Made by a program: the position numbers and the translations under genes. Source: Acidithiobacillus sp. YTS05 (lineage in GTDB: Bacteria > Pseudomonadota > Gammaproteobacteria > Acidithiobacillales > Acidithiobacillaceae). From it: a stretch of DNA of 64,000 bases. Within the stretch, counting starts at the first letter, position 1, and each line of letters starts with the position of its first letter. The notes beneath the pieces are model-generated. The model was not told where the DNA came from. It worked only from the letters and a program-made list of their open reading frames with translations, and did not search any database. Below are positions 8,455 to 16,586 of the stretch, one piece after another. The DNA lies in the NCBI RefSeq assembly GCF_024396695.1, contig NZ_CP094359.1:2008501-2072500 (forward strand), read 5' to 3'.

Positions 8455-8963
8455 TGACACCAAGCCCGGCTTCGCGGCGCCGTTTTGCTATCCTCCTGTT
8501 TTCCGTCATTGGGCTGTATGGGCTCTTTGCGGCAGTCCTCAGCTGGCAGGTCATCCAAGCGCAAGGCAGTGTCCGCAACAACCTCAGCATCGCCTTGAAC
8601 TCCATGGATTTTCTGCATCAGCGTCAAATGGATCTGGAAAACGATCCCGCCGTCCGCAACGAGCTCCAGTCGGCATGGGCAGAGCACCGGGCGCTCTGGG
8701 TAGGGAGCGACGCGCAGCGCTGGGCTCTGGCCTTTCTTGGCGAGTGGAACAAGGCGGCAGTGGCCCCCGCCTGCGGCGCCAAGGCACCAGCCTTTGTGCT
8801 GGGTAAGGCACCCGAAAACCGGCAGGAGCGAGCCTGCCATGTCTACGTGGCCGTTGTCGATGGTCGTATTCAGGTGACGGGCTACGACACCCAAGGTGCG
8901 GCTATGGATAATTTTTACGAATCACTCTATCCGTTTCACGTAGACGGTAACCCGACTCGCTAA
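8454..8963 (+). CDS. Hypothetical membrane-anchored protein
   Basis: Unrecognised protein of 169 residues. One N-terminal membrane helix, about residues 11-33 (FAILLFSVIGLYGLFAAVL), is followed by a soluble, probably periplasmic, domain with two Cys residues about 30 apart that could form a disulfide. The ATG overlaps the stop of the DUF3579 gene, so the pair is translationally coupled. It converges on the minus-strand Kdo-transferase-like gene with three bases between them. Confidence 0.6.
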   Translation: MTPSPASRRRFAILLFSVIGLYGLFAAVLSWQVIQAQGSVRNNLSIALNSMDFLHQRQMDLENDPAVRNELQSAWAEHRALWVGSDAQRWALAFLGEWNKAAVAPACGAKAPAFVLGKAPENRQERACHVYVAVVDGRIQVTGYDTQGAAMDNFYESLYPFHVDGNPTR

Positions 8964-8966
8964 CAG

Positions 8967-9542
8967 CTATAGACTGCGTCCCTGCGCCTGCCACCAGGCC
9001 TTTGCCTTGTCGGCAGCCTCTTTCGCGCTGGCCGGGTCTTTGAGCCAGTCCCGCGCCTGCTCGGCAATCTCTTCGCTACTGGCTGCATAGCGTGCGCCGC
9101 CGGCCTGCAGCAGGCCCCGCCGCTCGGCGGTATCCGCCATCTTCGGTCCGAAGAGGATGGGGCAGCCGGCGCGGATCGGGCTTTCCAGGTCCACAGGCCC
9201 GTCACTCAGCGTACCGCCCGGCACACAAAAATCGGCACAGGCATAGAAAGCATCACGCACGGCAATCGTCTCCACGAAGTAGACGCGCGTCTTGATCGGC
9301 ACATAGCTGGTGAACAGGCGGCTATGGCGAATGGTTTGCAAGTGGTACTTGAGGGCATCGCGGTAGACGGGTTCGAAGCGCTCTTCGCGATCCGGAGCAA
9401 GGATCATAATTCCCATCTGCACCCGCATCATCGCCAGAAAGCTACTGTACGCCTCTGGCTCCTCGTCGTTGTGGGTGTTGGGGAAATAGACCACGCAACG
9501 ATTTCGGTCGCGAAATTCCTTGAAGCGCTCACAGACTTCCAT
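8967..9542 (-). CDS. Kdo-transferase-like C-terminal (GT-B) domain protein
   Basis: Encodes 191 residues that resemble only the C-terminal nucleotide-sugar half of 3-deoxy-D-manno-octulosonate transferase (WaaA/KdtA). Visible matches are a THNDEE segment (THEGEE in WaaA), LAPDREERFEPV, the YACADFCVPGGTL strand-loop, and ESPIRAGCPILFGPKM (EPA-GKPVLFGPHM type). The acceptor-binding N-terminal half and its membrane anchor are absent. The start at 9542 has a GAGAAGAAGGA box, so this is a designed short gene and not simply a truncated end. Function is unknown; it could be a partner subunit or a degenerate relic. Confidence 0.6.
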   Translation of the reverse strand: MEVCERFKEFRDRNRCVVYFPNTHNDEEPEAYSSFLAMMRVQMGIMILAPDREERFEPVYRDALKYHLQTIRHSRLFTSYVPIKTRVYFVETIAVRDAFYACADFCVPGGTLSDGPVDLESPIRAGCPILFGPKMADTAERRGLLQAGGARYAASSEEIAEQARDWLKDPASAKEAADKAKAWWQAQGRSL

Positions 9543-9670
9543 TTCCTTCTTCTCCGCTTTCGAGTATCAGCCTTCGGCATACTACGGCAGGCCGGGAGAA
9601 CTTTCAAAATTGGCGCAGGTATCGGGTAGTGGTATTTTCATCCCAGATTTTGCCGGTTGAGGAGTGCAGT

Positions 9671-11110
9671 GTGCGCGTTCTTTTTCTCGCCTCGGAAATG
9701 GCCCCTTATGCAAAAACCGGGGGGCTCGGCGACGTCATCGGTGCCCTTCCCGGACAACTGCGGGCGGAAGGAATCGAGACATGGGTCTTGCAGCCGTACT
9801 ATGGCAAACCGGAATTGCAGTATCTCCGCTATCTGGGCAGCTTCACTCCTCCGTATACCGAACGCCAGGGAGAGCTCTGGTGCTTGCCCGCCGAGCCGCA
9901 CACCCTCTTCCTGCGCGAACCCGGTTTCTACGAGCGTGGCGGCATCTACCAGGATCCCTTTGGACAGGACTGGCCGGACAACGCCCAGCGCTACGCCTAT
10001 CTCAACCGGATGGGGGTGGAACTAGCCCAAGGGCGGATTCCCTTTCTGCCCGGGCGGATGGATCTACTGCATGCCCACGACTGGCAGGCAGGACTGGCGC
10101 CCTATCTCCTCGACCTGGAAGGTCGTATCGGCGCGCCACGCCCCGCCACCCTGCTCAGCATTCACAACCTGGCCTATCAGGGGCGCTTTTCACCGGAGTT
10201 ACTCGCGTCCCTGCATCTGCCCCTTGCAGATTTTCATCCCGGCGGTATCGAGCTGTATGGCAGTTTTTCCTTCCTGAAGGCCGGGCTCGTCTATGCCGAC
10301 GCCCTCAGCACCGTCAGCCCGCGCTATGCCCAGGAAATCCAGACCGAGGCCTTCGGCATGGGGCTGGACGGTCTCTTGCGGACACGTCACGCCGATCTGA
10401 CCGGTATCCTCAATGGGATCGACGACACGCGCTGGAACCCGCGCGGCGACCCCTATCTGGTCGCCCACTACGACGAGCATGATCTCGCGGGCAAGGCGCG
10501 CTGTAAAAGTGCTCTGCAAAGCTTGCTCGGACTGTATCCCGATCCTGAAGTGTTGGTATTAGGGTTGATCAGCCGACTCGTCGAACAAAAGGGGATCGAC
10601 CTCGTTCTGCAATTGGCTCCGGAATTACTGCGCGAACGCATCCAGCTGATCCTTCTGGGCAGTGGGGAGGCGCAGTACCAGGACCAGGCGCGGCAGCTAG
10701 CGCATCTGCATCCGGGGCAAATGGCAGTGCATATTGGTTTTGATGAGAGTCTTGCCCACCGCATCGAGGCAGGCATCGATGCCTTTCTCATGCCCTCGCG
10801 TTTCGAGCCCTGTGGCCTGAACCAGATGTTCAGCCTGCGCTATGGCAGCCCACCCATCGTCCATGCAACGGGGGGACTCGCCGATACCGTGGTCGATGTC
10901 GATCAGGATGTACGCGCTGGGAACGGCTTTGCCTTCGCGCCCGCCGGAATTGACGGCCTGCGCGATGCCATCCACCGGGCCCTGCGCCACTTTCAGCACC
11001 GCGAACACTGGCAGGAACTGCAACGCCGCGGCATGCAGGGCGACTATGGCTGGCAACGGGCGGCGCGGGAATATGTAGCGCTTTACAGAAAACTGCTGTC
11101 CGGCGCATGA
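9671..11110 (+). CDS. glgA: Glycogen synthase (starch synthase, GT5)
   Basis: Transfers glucose from ADP-glucose to alpha-1,4-glucan in the cytoplasm. At 479 residues it has normal family length. The N-terminus reads VRVLFLASEMAPYAKTGGLGD, containing the ADP-glucose-binding KTGGLGD. The C-terminal domain has LISRLVEQKGIDL and the ExxxxGxxQ-type region PSRFEPCGLNQMFSLRYG. I chose GTG 9671, with GGAG six bases upstream, over the ATG-less upstream extension from 9629. No other glg genes are in the window. Confidence 0.94.
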   Translation: MRVLFLASEMAPYAKTGGLGDVIGALPGQLRAEGIETWVLQPYYGKPELQYLRYLGSFTPPYTERQGELWCLPAEPHTLFLREPGFYERGGIYQDPFGQDWPDNAQRYAYLNRMGVELAQGRIPFLPGRMDLLHAHDWQAGLAPYLLDLEGRIGAPRPATLLSIHNLAYQGRFSPELLASLHLPLADFHPGGIELYGSFSFLKAGLVYADALSTVSPRYAQEIQTEAFGMGLDGLLRTRHADLTGILNGIDDTRWNPRGDPYLVAHYDEHDLAGKARCKSALQSLLGLYPDPEVLVLGLISRLVEQKGIDLVLQLAPELLRERIQLILLGSGEAQYQDQARQLAHLHPGQMAVHIGFDESLAHRIEAGIDAFLMPSRFEPCGLNQMFSLRYGSPPIVHATGGLADTVVDVDQDVRAGNGFAFAPAGIDGLRDAIHRALRHFQHREHWQELQRRGMQGDYGWQRAAREYVALYRKLLSGA

Positions 11111-11144
11111 TCAAAGCACACGAGAACAACAAGGAGAACTGATC

Positions 11145-12536
11145 ATGGAAATTTCCTTTCATGGTGCCGCGGGCGGTGTCACCGGCTCCTGTCACCATCT
11201 GCAGATTGGTGAGCGCCAGATCCTGGTGGATTGCGGCATTTTTCAGGGAGAAGGAGACATCGCCAAGGAAAATGCCGCCGATTTCGGTTTCTCGCCCAAG
11301 GACATCGATTATCTGTTGCTGACCCATGCGCACTTGGACCACTGCGGACGCATTCCTCTGCTCGTCAAACGTGGCTTTCGTGGCGAAATTCTCTGTACGG
11401 CGGCCACCCGGGACTTGGCGCGTCTGGTGATGCTCGACTCCGCTGGGCTTGCCGCCGAGGAGGCGAAACGGGCCAATCGACGTGCCTCGCGGCATGGTGA
11501 CGAGCTGCAGGAGCCCCTCTATGAAGTGCAGGACGTACTGGACGCCATGGATCACTTCGGTCGTCTGGCCAAATACGACGAGCCCATCGACTTGTGTCCG
11601 GACATTACCGTACGGTTTGGCGATGCCGGCCACATCCTCGGCTCGGCGTGGGTGCATATCGAGGCCGTGGAAAGCGGCAAACGCCAAAGTTTTGTCTTTT
11701 CCGGTGACCTGGGCAATGCCGGCAAACCCATCATCCGCAGCCCGAGCCCGGCGCCCGAGGCAGATGTCCTGGTGATGGAATGCACCTATGGCGATCGCTT
11801 ACACAAGGCTATGCAGCCCTCCATCGGCGAGCTTCGTGACGCCATCCTCGACACTCTAGAGCGCGGCGGTAACGCCATCATTCCCACATTCGCCCTCGAA
11901 CGTGCCCAAGACCTGCTCTATTTTCTCCGCGAGATGATCGAGGCTGGCGAACTGCCCAAACAACTACCCGTATTTCTTGACTCGCCGATGGCCATTTCCG
12001 CTACCGAAATCTTTCGCCGCCATTCCGAATGTTTCAATGCCACGACCGGGAAGATCTTTCAGAGCGGTGTCGATCCCTTCGCACTGCCCAATCTGCACTT
12101 TACCCGGGAGACGGCGGAATCGATGCAGATCAATTTGATCAAGGGTGGAGCGGTAATCATGGCGGGCTCCGGCATGGCCAGTGGTGGCCGCGTTACCCAT
12201 CACCTCAAACACAATCTCTGGCGCGCCGACAGCAGCGTTATCTTTGTTGGTTATGCGGCACAGGGGACCTTGGCCCGACGGATCATCGATGGCGCCAAGA
12301 CCGTGCGGATCTTTGGCGAGGAGATCCAGGTACGCGCCAAAGTGCATACGATCGGCGGCTTCTCTGCCCATGCGGACCACGACGAACTCCTGCACTGGTA
12401 TGGGGCCGAGCAACGCCCGGCAACTACCTTTCTGGTGCATGGCGAAGACAACGGCCGCGAGGGGATCGCCAAGGTATTGCGCGAGCGCAATCTGCGCTAC
12501 CACTGTCCGGTCATTGGAGATCATTATTCCCTCTAA
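11145..12536 (+). CDS. Beta-CASP metallo-beta-lactamase-fold hydrolase (putative RNase)
   Basis: Protein of 463 residues with the two-domain structure of MBL/beta-CASP nucleases related to CPSF73 and the bacterial TTHA0252 group. The zinc site is LTHAHLDHCGRIPLL, preceded by a conserved Asp. Further ligands lie in AGHILGSA and the SGDLGN strand. The beta-CASP region has STPMAISATE-like and GSGMASGGRVTHHL segments, and the C-terminus carries the HTIGGFSAHADH and LVHGE motifs. AAGGAG precedes ATG 11145. RNA processing is the likely role by family; the substrate cannot be read from sequence. It follows glgA by 34 bases. Confidence 0.85.
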   Translation: MEISFHGAAGGVTGSCHHLQIGERQILVDCGIFQGEGDIAKENAADFGFSPKDIDYLLLTHAHLDHCGRIPLLVKRGFRGEILCTAATRDLARLVMLDSAGLAAEEAKRANRRASRHGDELQEPLYEVQDVLDAMDHFGRLAKYDEPIDLCPDITVRFGDAGHILGSAWVHIEAVESGKRQSFVFSGDLGNAGKPIIRSPSPAPEADVLVMECTYGDRLHKAMQPSIGELRDAILDTLERGGNAIIPTFALERAQDLLYFLREMIEAGELPKQLPVFLDSPMAISATEIFRRHSECFNATTGKIFQSGVDPFALPNLHFTRETAESMQINLIKGGAVIMAGSGMASGGRVTHHLKHNLWRADSSVIFVGYAAQGTLARRIIDGAKTVRIFGEEIQVRAKVHTIGGFSAHADHDELLHWYGAEQRPATTFLVHGEDNGREGIAKVLRERNLRYHCPVIGDHYSL

Positions 12537-12572
12537 AAAATCCTTGACTACCCGCAAAAGCGGTAACCAGTC

Positions 12573-12578
12573 TATAAT
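12573..12578 (+). promoter_or_regulatory. -10-like element for the His-rich gene
   Basis: TATAAT, 31 bases before the ATG at 12610. The nearest good -35 (TTGACT, 12544-12549) is 23 bases away, too far for a normal sigma-70 spacing, so the promoter is only tentative. A small CCGC/GCGG hairpin lies between the two hexamers. Confidence 0.4.
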
Positions 12579-12609
12579 CACGTAGTTTTTCCGCACATAG
12601 GAGCAGTCC

Positions 12610-13032
12610 ATGGCAGGTCACTTTCCGTTCTCTGGCAAAGCCAACCGCGTTTCTGTCTATGCCTTTTTTGAAGCACACGATTGGAGTCTGGAAGCGCAGG
12701 AGAAATATTTTGAGGATTGGTACGAGTGGACCAAGAACTATGTCCTCAACGACGCCGATCTGAAAGCCAGCAAAGGCGTTCTTTTCACCGGCGAACATTT
12801 CCACTTCGGGACGCATGCCGACCATGACTTTCATCTGCATGGCTACGCTATTGCGACCCGTTTGCTCGACCTTGGCGAGTTCATCAAGGGTGCCATCTTC
12901 CCCAAAATGGACCACGACGCCCTGCACGCGCTGGAGCACGAGCACCACGAGTGGGTCAAGGCAGCGGACGCCGTCAGTGCCGAGCATCCTCGTCCAGAAG
13001 CACCGGAAATCGGTCGTTACCGCCACGTCTGA
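12610..13032 (+). CDS. Histidine-rich hypothetical protein
   Basis: I do not recognise this 140-residue protein. It contains 15 His residues, concentrated in two stretches: GEHFHFGTHADHDFHLHG (about 61-78) and MDHDALHALEHEHHEW (about 99-114), with many Asp and Glu residues between and around them. That spacing resembles di-metal or heme-ligand helices, but no known motif fits exactly. The N-terminal third is aromatic (Trp, Tyr, Phe). There is no signal peptide. AGGAG upstream and a TATAAT element suggest good expression as a separate unit. Metal binding is an inference. Confidence 0.7.
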   Translation: MAGHFPFSGKANRVSVYAFFEAHDWSLEAQEKYFEDWYEWTKNYVLNDADLKASKGVLFTGEHFHFGTHADHDFHLHGYAIATRLLDLGEFIKGAIFPKMDHDALHALEHEHHEWVKAADAVSAEHPRPEAPEIGRYRHV

Positions 13033-13040
13033 CACTCTGC

Positions 13041-13058
13041 ATCCCGCGCCAGCGGGAT
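13041..13058 (+). other. Stem-loop upstream of nth
   Basis: ATCCCGC (13041-13047) and GCGGGAT (13052-13058) form a perfect 7-bp stem with a GCCA loop, ending five bases before the nth ATG. No T tract follows. It may end the upstream transcript or limit nth translation by covering its ribosome-binding region. Confidence 0.45.
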
Positions 13059-13063
13059 CCGCG

Positions 13064-13699
13064 ATGGACCCGAAAACCATAGCAACCTGTTTTGCCGCCC
13101 TGCGGGCGGCAATCCCCGAGCCGCGTACGGAGCTGCACTACGCCTCCCCGTTTCAACTCCTGGTGGCTGTGGTTTTGTCGGCGCAGAGTACCGACAAGGC
13201 GGTCAATCTCTGCACCGCCAGGCTCTTCGCCGCCGCGCCCGATGCGCAAGGGTTATGGGATCTGGGAGAAGAAAACATCCGGGAGCACATACGACACCTC
13301 GGACTCTTCAACACCAAGGCACGGAATGTTCACGCCCTGGCTGGAATCATCCTACACCAGTATCAAGGGGAAGTTCCGCGAGACCGTCAGGCGTTGGAAT
13401 CTTTGCCCGGCGTTGGACGAAAAACCGCCAATGTCGTTCTCAACACGGTCTTTGCGGAACCGACCATTGCCGTCGACACGCATATTTTTCGGGTGGCCAA
13501 TCGCACCGGCATTGCCCCAGGCAAAACCCCGCGTGCCGTTGAAGACCGCTTGATGCAGGTAGTGCCCAGAGAATTTCTGCTCGATGCCCATCACCTGCTG
13601 ATCCTGCACGGCCGCTACACCTGTACTGCACGCAAGCCGCGCTGCAACGTCTGCGCCTTGCACGACTGCTGCATCTGGCCCAATAAACAACTTGGCTGA
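13064..13699 (+). CDS. nth: Endonuclease III
   Basis: DNA glycosylase/AP lyase for oxidised pyrimidines. At 211 residues it has the same length as the E. coli enzyme. The helix-hairpin-helix reads LPGVGRKTANVVLN, with the catalytic Lys, and the catalytic Asp is in VDTHIFRV. The [4Fe-4S] ligands have the exact C-X6-C-X2-C-X5-C spacing at the C-terminus. The frame stays open upstream through the previous gene, but ATG 13064 gives the normal N-terminus. The ribosome-binding site is poor and a hairpin lies just before it. The TGA overlaps the start of the FIST gene. Confidence 0.95.
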   Translation: MDPKTIATCFAALRAAIPEPRTELHYASPFQLLVAVVLSAQSTDKAVNLCTARLFAAAPDAQGLWDLGEENIREHIRHLGLFNTKARNVHALAGIILHQYQGEVPRDRQALESLPGVGRKTANVVLNTVFAEPTIAVDTHIFRVANRTGIAPGKTPRAVEDRLMQVVPREFLLDAHHLLILHGRYTCTARKPRCNVCALHDCCIWPNKQLG

Positions 13700-14738
13700 G
13701 AAGGCCGTCTCTTCCGGGTTTGCCACGGGTAGCAAAGGGCCAGAGGCCCTGCTCGATGATGCCGTAGCCATGGCTCTCGCGAAGCTTGCGGGGCCGGTCA
13801 GCGGGGCCCTCATTGTCTTCAGCCCGAGCCATCTGCCGCAACCACGCGCGGCCTTGCAGCGTCTTGCAAGACGTCTCGCCTGTCTGCAAATTCGCGCCGC
13901 TTCCTTCCCCGGAGTCATCAGCGATCATGGCAGCGCACTGGGACAGGCGGCCTGCGCGGTATTGCTGTTCTCTTCCCCCCTTGGACTCGGTGAACATGGT
14001 GCCAACACGCTGTTCTGGGCTAGCCCACAAGACTTGGATGCGGGAGAATTGCCCGCAGAAGAAAACGCGTCGATGGGAGTGGTCACCAGCAAACTTTCCT
14101 GGTTCTGGCAATATCCCCAGCGCCGGCACCTGCTGCGCACAGCATTGTTGGGTCCATTGCAACATCAGCAGGAAAGCTCTTCCGGTATCAGCCCGCTGAC
14201 GAATCTCTTCCCATATTTTCGCCAAGAGGGTGCGTTACTCTTGCAGCTGGAACGCTATTCCGCTTTGCCTCTCCTTGCCCGCAACATCCCCTTTGCCTTG
14301 CGGGAAGCACGTCGGCTGCCCCTGGACCAACTGCTGGTAGCAGAGCGCGATGCGCAATCACGCATTCGCTACCTGCACATTGTCGCAACCGATGGCAATC
14401 GCAGCGGCCTATGGTTGGAGCGACCGCTGCGGGCGAACAGTCAGGTCTTTCTTGCCTGGCGTAATCCAGACGCGGCTCTACGGGACACCCGGGTAATTCT
14501 GGAGGCAGTCAGGCCGCGCGGGATGCCGGACTTCGCCTGGCTCAGCTACTCCTCTTCCCGCGCGATGGATTGTTCCTCACAAGCGAAAAACGAGCTGCGC
14601 TTATGGCATGAGCATTTCCCCAACTGTCCGATGCTGGGTGCTTTTGCCCACGCTGAGCTCATGACCGGCAGGAGGAGTGGACCAGAGCTCCAGCGCTTCA
14701 GTCTGGTCATGGATCTCTTTTATCGGCAGGGTACCTGA
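13692..14738 (+). CDS. FIST domain protein
   Basis: Protein of up to 348 residues with the FIST_N/FIST_C plan, a sensory domain pair thought to bind small ligands such as amino acids. The C-terminal part is the clearest: a short hydrophobic strand and Ser-rich turn (FAWLSYSSSRAM), then FPNCPMLGAFAHAELM, the family's GxxxxxGE-type region, and a closing strand. The first usable start is TTG 13692, overlapping the nth stop, with no clear ribosome-binding site; ATG 13770 is an alternative. No kinase or cyclase domain is attached, so it may act as a free-standing sensor. Confidence 0.7.
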   Translation: MAEKAVSSGFATGSKGPEALLDDAVAMALAKLAGPVSGALIVFSPSHLPQPRAALQRLARRLACLQIRAASFPGVISDHGSALGQAACAVLLFSSPLGLGEHGANTLFWASPQDLDAGELPAEENASMGVVTSKLSWFWQYPQRRHLLRTALLGPLQHQQESSSGISPLTNLFPYFRQEGALLLQLERYSALPLLARNIPFALREARRLPLDQLLVAERDAQSRIRYLHIVATDGNRSGLWLERPLRANSQVFLAWRNPDAALRDTRVILEAVRPRGMPDFAWLSYSSSRAMDCSSQAKNELRLWHEHFPNCPMLGAFAHAELMTGRRSGPELQRFSLVMDLFYRQGT

Positions 14739-14802
14739 GATACTTGACCACCCCAGGCAATCTGGCAGACTCAGGCGGTTTCCATTGCTTCAGGTTTTCC
14801 CC

Positions 14803-15714
14803 GTGCGTTTGACCGCTGTTCTCCTATACTCGTTTTTCTGTGGCATCGGCGCCGCCTCTGCGACTACCTATCCCTTGCCGCAGGGCAATATGGTAGGAGA
14901 AATCCGCTATCTCAACGCACGTCATGAAGATACCTTGGTCGATATCGCCCGACAACAGGACATTGGTTACGATGCCCTGCGTGCCGCCAACCCAGGCGTC
15001 GATCCTTGGCTGCCTAAGGCCGGAACGCAGATCCTGCTTCCCAGCGAATACATCCTGCCTGCAACGCCGCGCCGGGGCATCGTCATCAACCTGCCAGCCA
15101 TGCGCCTGTTCTACTACCCGCCGCACGGCAATACCGTAGAAACCTTTCCGATTGGCATTGGCCGGGAGGGTTGGAACACTCCCACTGGCACGACAACGAT
15201 TACCGCCAAAATCCGCGATCCAAGCTGGACGCCTCCGGCCAGCATTCGCGCCGAACATGCAAAAAACGGCGATCCTTTACCCGCCGTTGTCGGCCCGGGC
15301 CCTGACAATCCGTTGGGACAATTTGCGTTGCGTCTTGGCTGGAGTGGATACCTGCTCCACGGTACCAACAAGCCCTATGGGGTGGGGATGCGGGTCAGTC
15401 ATGGTTGTATCCGCCTGATGCCAAACGACATCGAGGCGTTGTTTGCGCAGGTCGCGCCGGGCACGGTCGTGCAGGTCGTTGACCAGCCTTGGCTTTGGGG
15501 GGAGCGCGACGGTTCTTATTTTTTGCAGGTGTTCCCACCCTTACACGAAAAACCGGATACGCGCGGGCAAGAACAGGCTTTCCGGCGCTGGCTACAGGAA
15601 CAAATTCCGGCGGGAATGCAGATATCCTGGGTGCAGGCGCTCCAGGTTTTTCGCGAAGCAGATGGGGTGCCAACACTCATAGCGGTTCGTGACCCGATAC
15701 CCGATGCAGACTGA
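14803..15714 (+). CDS. L,D-transpeptidase, YkuD/ErfK family
   Basis: Periplasmic enzyme of about 303 residues. A signal peptide (VRLTAVLLYSFFCGIGAASA) is followed by a LysM-like peptidoglycan-binding region (residues about 35-85). The YkuD domain follows with HGTNKPYGVGMRVSHGCIRLM, containing the catalytic Cys and both conserved His residues. The preferred start is GTG 14803, which puts the signal peptide at the N-terminus; longer frames run back to 14677 inside the FIST gene. ErfK/YbiS-type enzymes attach Braun lipoprotein to peptidoglycan, and an Lpp-like lipoprotein gene lies immediately downstream in the opposite direction. Confidence 0.9.
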   Translation: MRLTAVLLYSFFCGIGAASATTYPLPQGNMVGEIRYLNARHEDTLVDIARQQDIGYDALRAANPGVDPWLPKAGTQILLPSEYILPATPRRGIVINLPAMRLFYYPPHGNTVETFPIGIGREGWNTPTGTTTITAKIRDPSWTPPASIRAEHAKNGDPLPAVVGPGPDNPLGQFALRLGWSGYLLHGTNKPYGVGMRVSHGCIRLMPNDIEALFAQVAPGTVVQVVDQPWLWGERDGSYFLQVFPPLHEKPDTRGQEQAFRRWLQEQIPAGMQISWVQALQVFREADGVPTLIAVRDPIPDAD

Positions 15715-15740
15715 AACAAAAAGCCCCGCCGAAGCGGGGC
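15715..15740 (-). terminator. Rho-independent terminator of the Lpp-like gene
   Basis: On the minus strand GCCCCGC, loop TTCG, GCGGGGC is followed by TTTTTGTTT. The 7-bp GC stem (15723-15740) with a UUCG tetraloop is a textbook terminator for the lipoprotein gene at 15767-16072. In the other direction the T tract is poor, so it is less likely to stop the transpeptidase transcript. Confidence 0.88.
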
Positions 15741-15766
15741 CTCTCAGTTTACCGAACCGGTAAAAC

Positions 15767-16072
15767 TTACTTCATCATCGCCTTCTTGAACATCCGCTCA
15801 ACCTTCTCGTTGGCCTCTTCAGCCTTCTGGTTGGCAGCATTGGCAGTGCTCATCGCCTGGTCAGCAGTGCTCTGCGCAGCATTGGCCTTGCTCAGAGCAT
15901 CATTGGCGGTGTTCTGCGCCGCATTGGCCTTGGCGAGTGCCTCGTTGGCGGTAGACTGCGCAGCGTCAGCCTTGGAAGCAACCTTGGCGAGGTCGGAATT
16001 GGTGGCACAGCCAGCCAGACCCAAAGGCAGGATCAGGGCTGCAACTTTCAACGTGGTGGTCAGCTTGCTCAT
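15767..16072 (-). CDS. Lpp/OprI-like alanine-zipper outer-membrane lipoprotein
   Basis: Small lipoprotein of 101 residues. The signal peptide ends in the lipobox LGLAGC, and the mature part begins with a C-A-T-N-S-D segment, as in Lpp. The rest is an alanine-zipper coiled coil with near-exact 14-residue repeats of the type ANAAQNTANDALSK. It ends in KKAMMK, so the last residue is a Lys, as in Braun lipoprotein where the terminal Lys is joined to peptidoglycan. ATG 16072 has a GAGGAG box; the 29 residues before it in the open frame are not needed. A strong terminator follows. Probably a highly expressed structural lipoprotein. Confidence 0.85.
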   Translation of the reverse strand: MSKLTTTLKVAALILPLGLAGCATNSDLAKVASKADAAQSTANEALAKANAAQNTANDALSKANAAQSTADQAMSTANAANQKAEEANEKVERMFKKAMMK

Positions 16073-16586
16073 AACGGTCTCCTCATTTCGGGTGGAATAA
16101 CGAGCAAAAAAATCAAGCAAAAACACCGGCATCCGAGCTATCACCGCGCGCATCTTCATGCAGACCGCAGCGCCTACTTGTCATACCGTGCCGACATTCT
16201 ATTGCAGATACACCACAAGACTCAATAGATTGTGACCAAGTATGACCACGCTAGGCAAATCGTCTGACAAACTTACTCTTTCTGTTCCTAGACTCGTCCC
16301 AATCTTCGTGCGCCAGGAATGCAGTTCATCAGCCGTGGCAGCGGCAAGCTCTCCAGAAGAAAACATCACGACTATCATGCTGGTCTTGAGGGGATATTTG
16401 AAAAACGTCTCGCGAAGAAGACCCAAAAAGTCACAACTCTCTGGTCTTGATATGGAGCCCGAAGAACTTTGTCCCTTGCGACAAAATCTGCGCTACCGCC
16501 GCAAGTAGTGACGCAGCCGAATCATTGCATCCCGCTGAGGAAAGGCCTACAGTAAAGACCTTGGCATCCGATTTGGAGGAATCGCC
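16073..16586. other. 514-base intergenic stretch, no supported gene
   Basis: This stretch is lower in G+C than its surroundings and separates the lipoprotein gene from the DUF2892 gene. Two short open frames are present, plus strand 16242-16508 (88 codons) and minus strand 16199-16426 (75 codons). Neither has a clear ribosome-binding site or a family I recognise, and they overlap each other. The end nearest 16072 must hold the lipoprotein promoter, and the other end holds the GGAGG box of the DUF2892 gene. A small RNA or a decayed gene is possible. Confidence 0.4.

Noticed and set aside
12544..12578. TTGACT and TATAAT as one sigma-70 promoter
   Set aside because: The spacing is 23 bases. Only the -10 is kept as a tentative element.
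16242..16508. Short plus-strand frame of 88 codons in the intergenic gap
   Set aside because: No ribosome-binding site, no recognisable domain, and a competing minus-strand frame. Not enough to call a gene.
16563..16577. Sigma-54-like TGGCATCCGATTTGG before the DUF2892 gene
   Set aside because: The -12 GC is GG, and the element runs directly into the ribosome-binding site, leaving no room for a transcript start.
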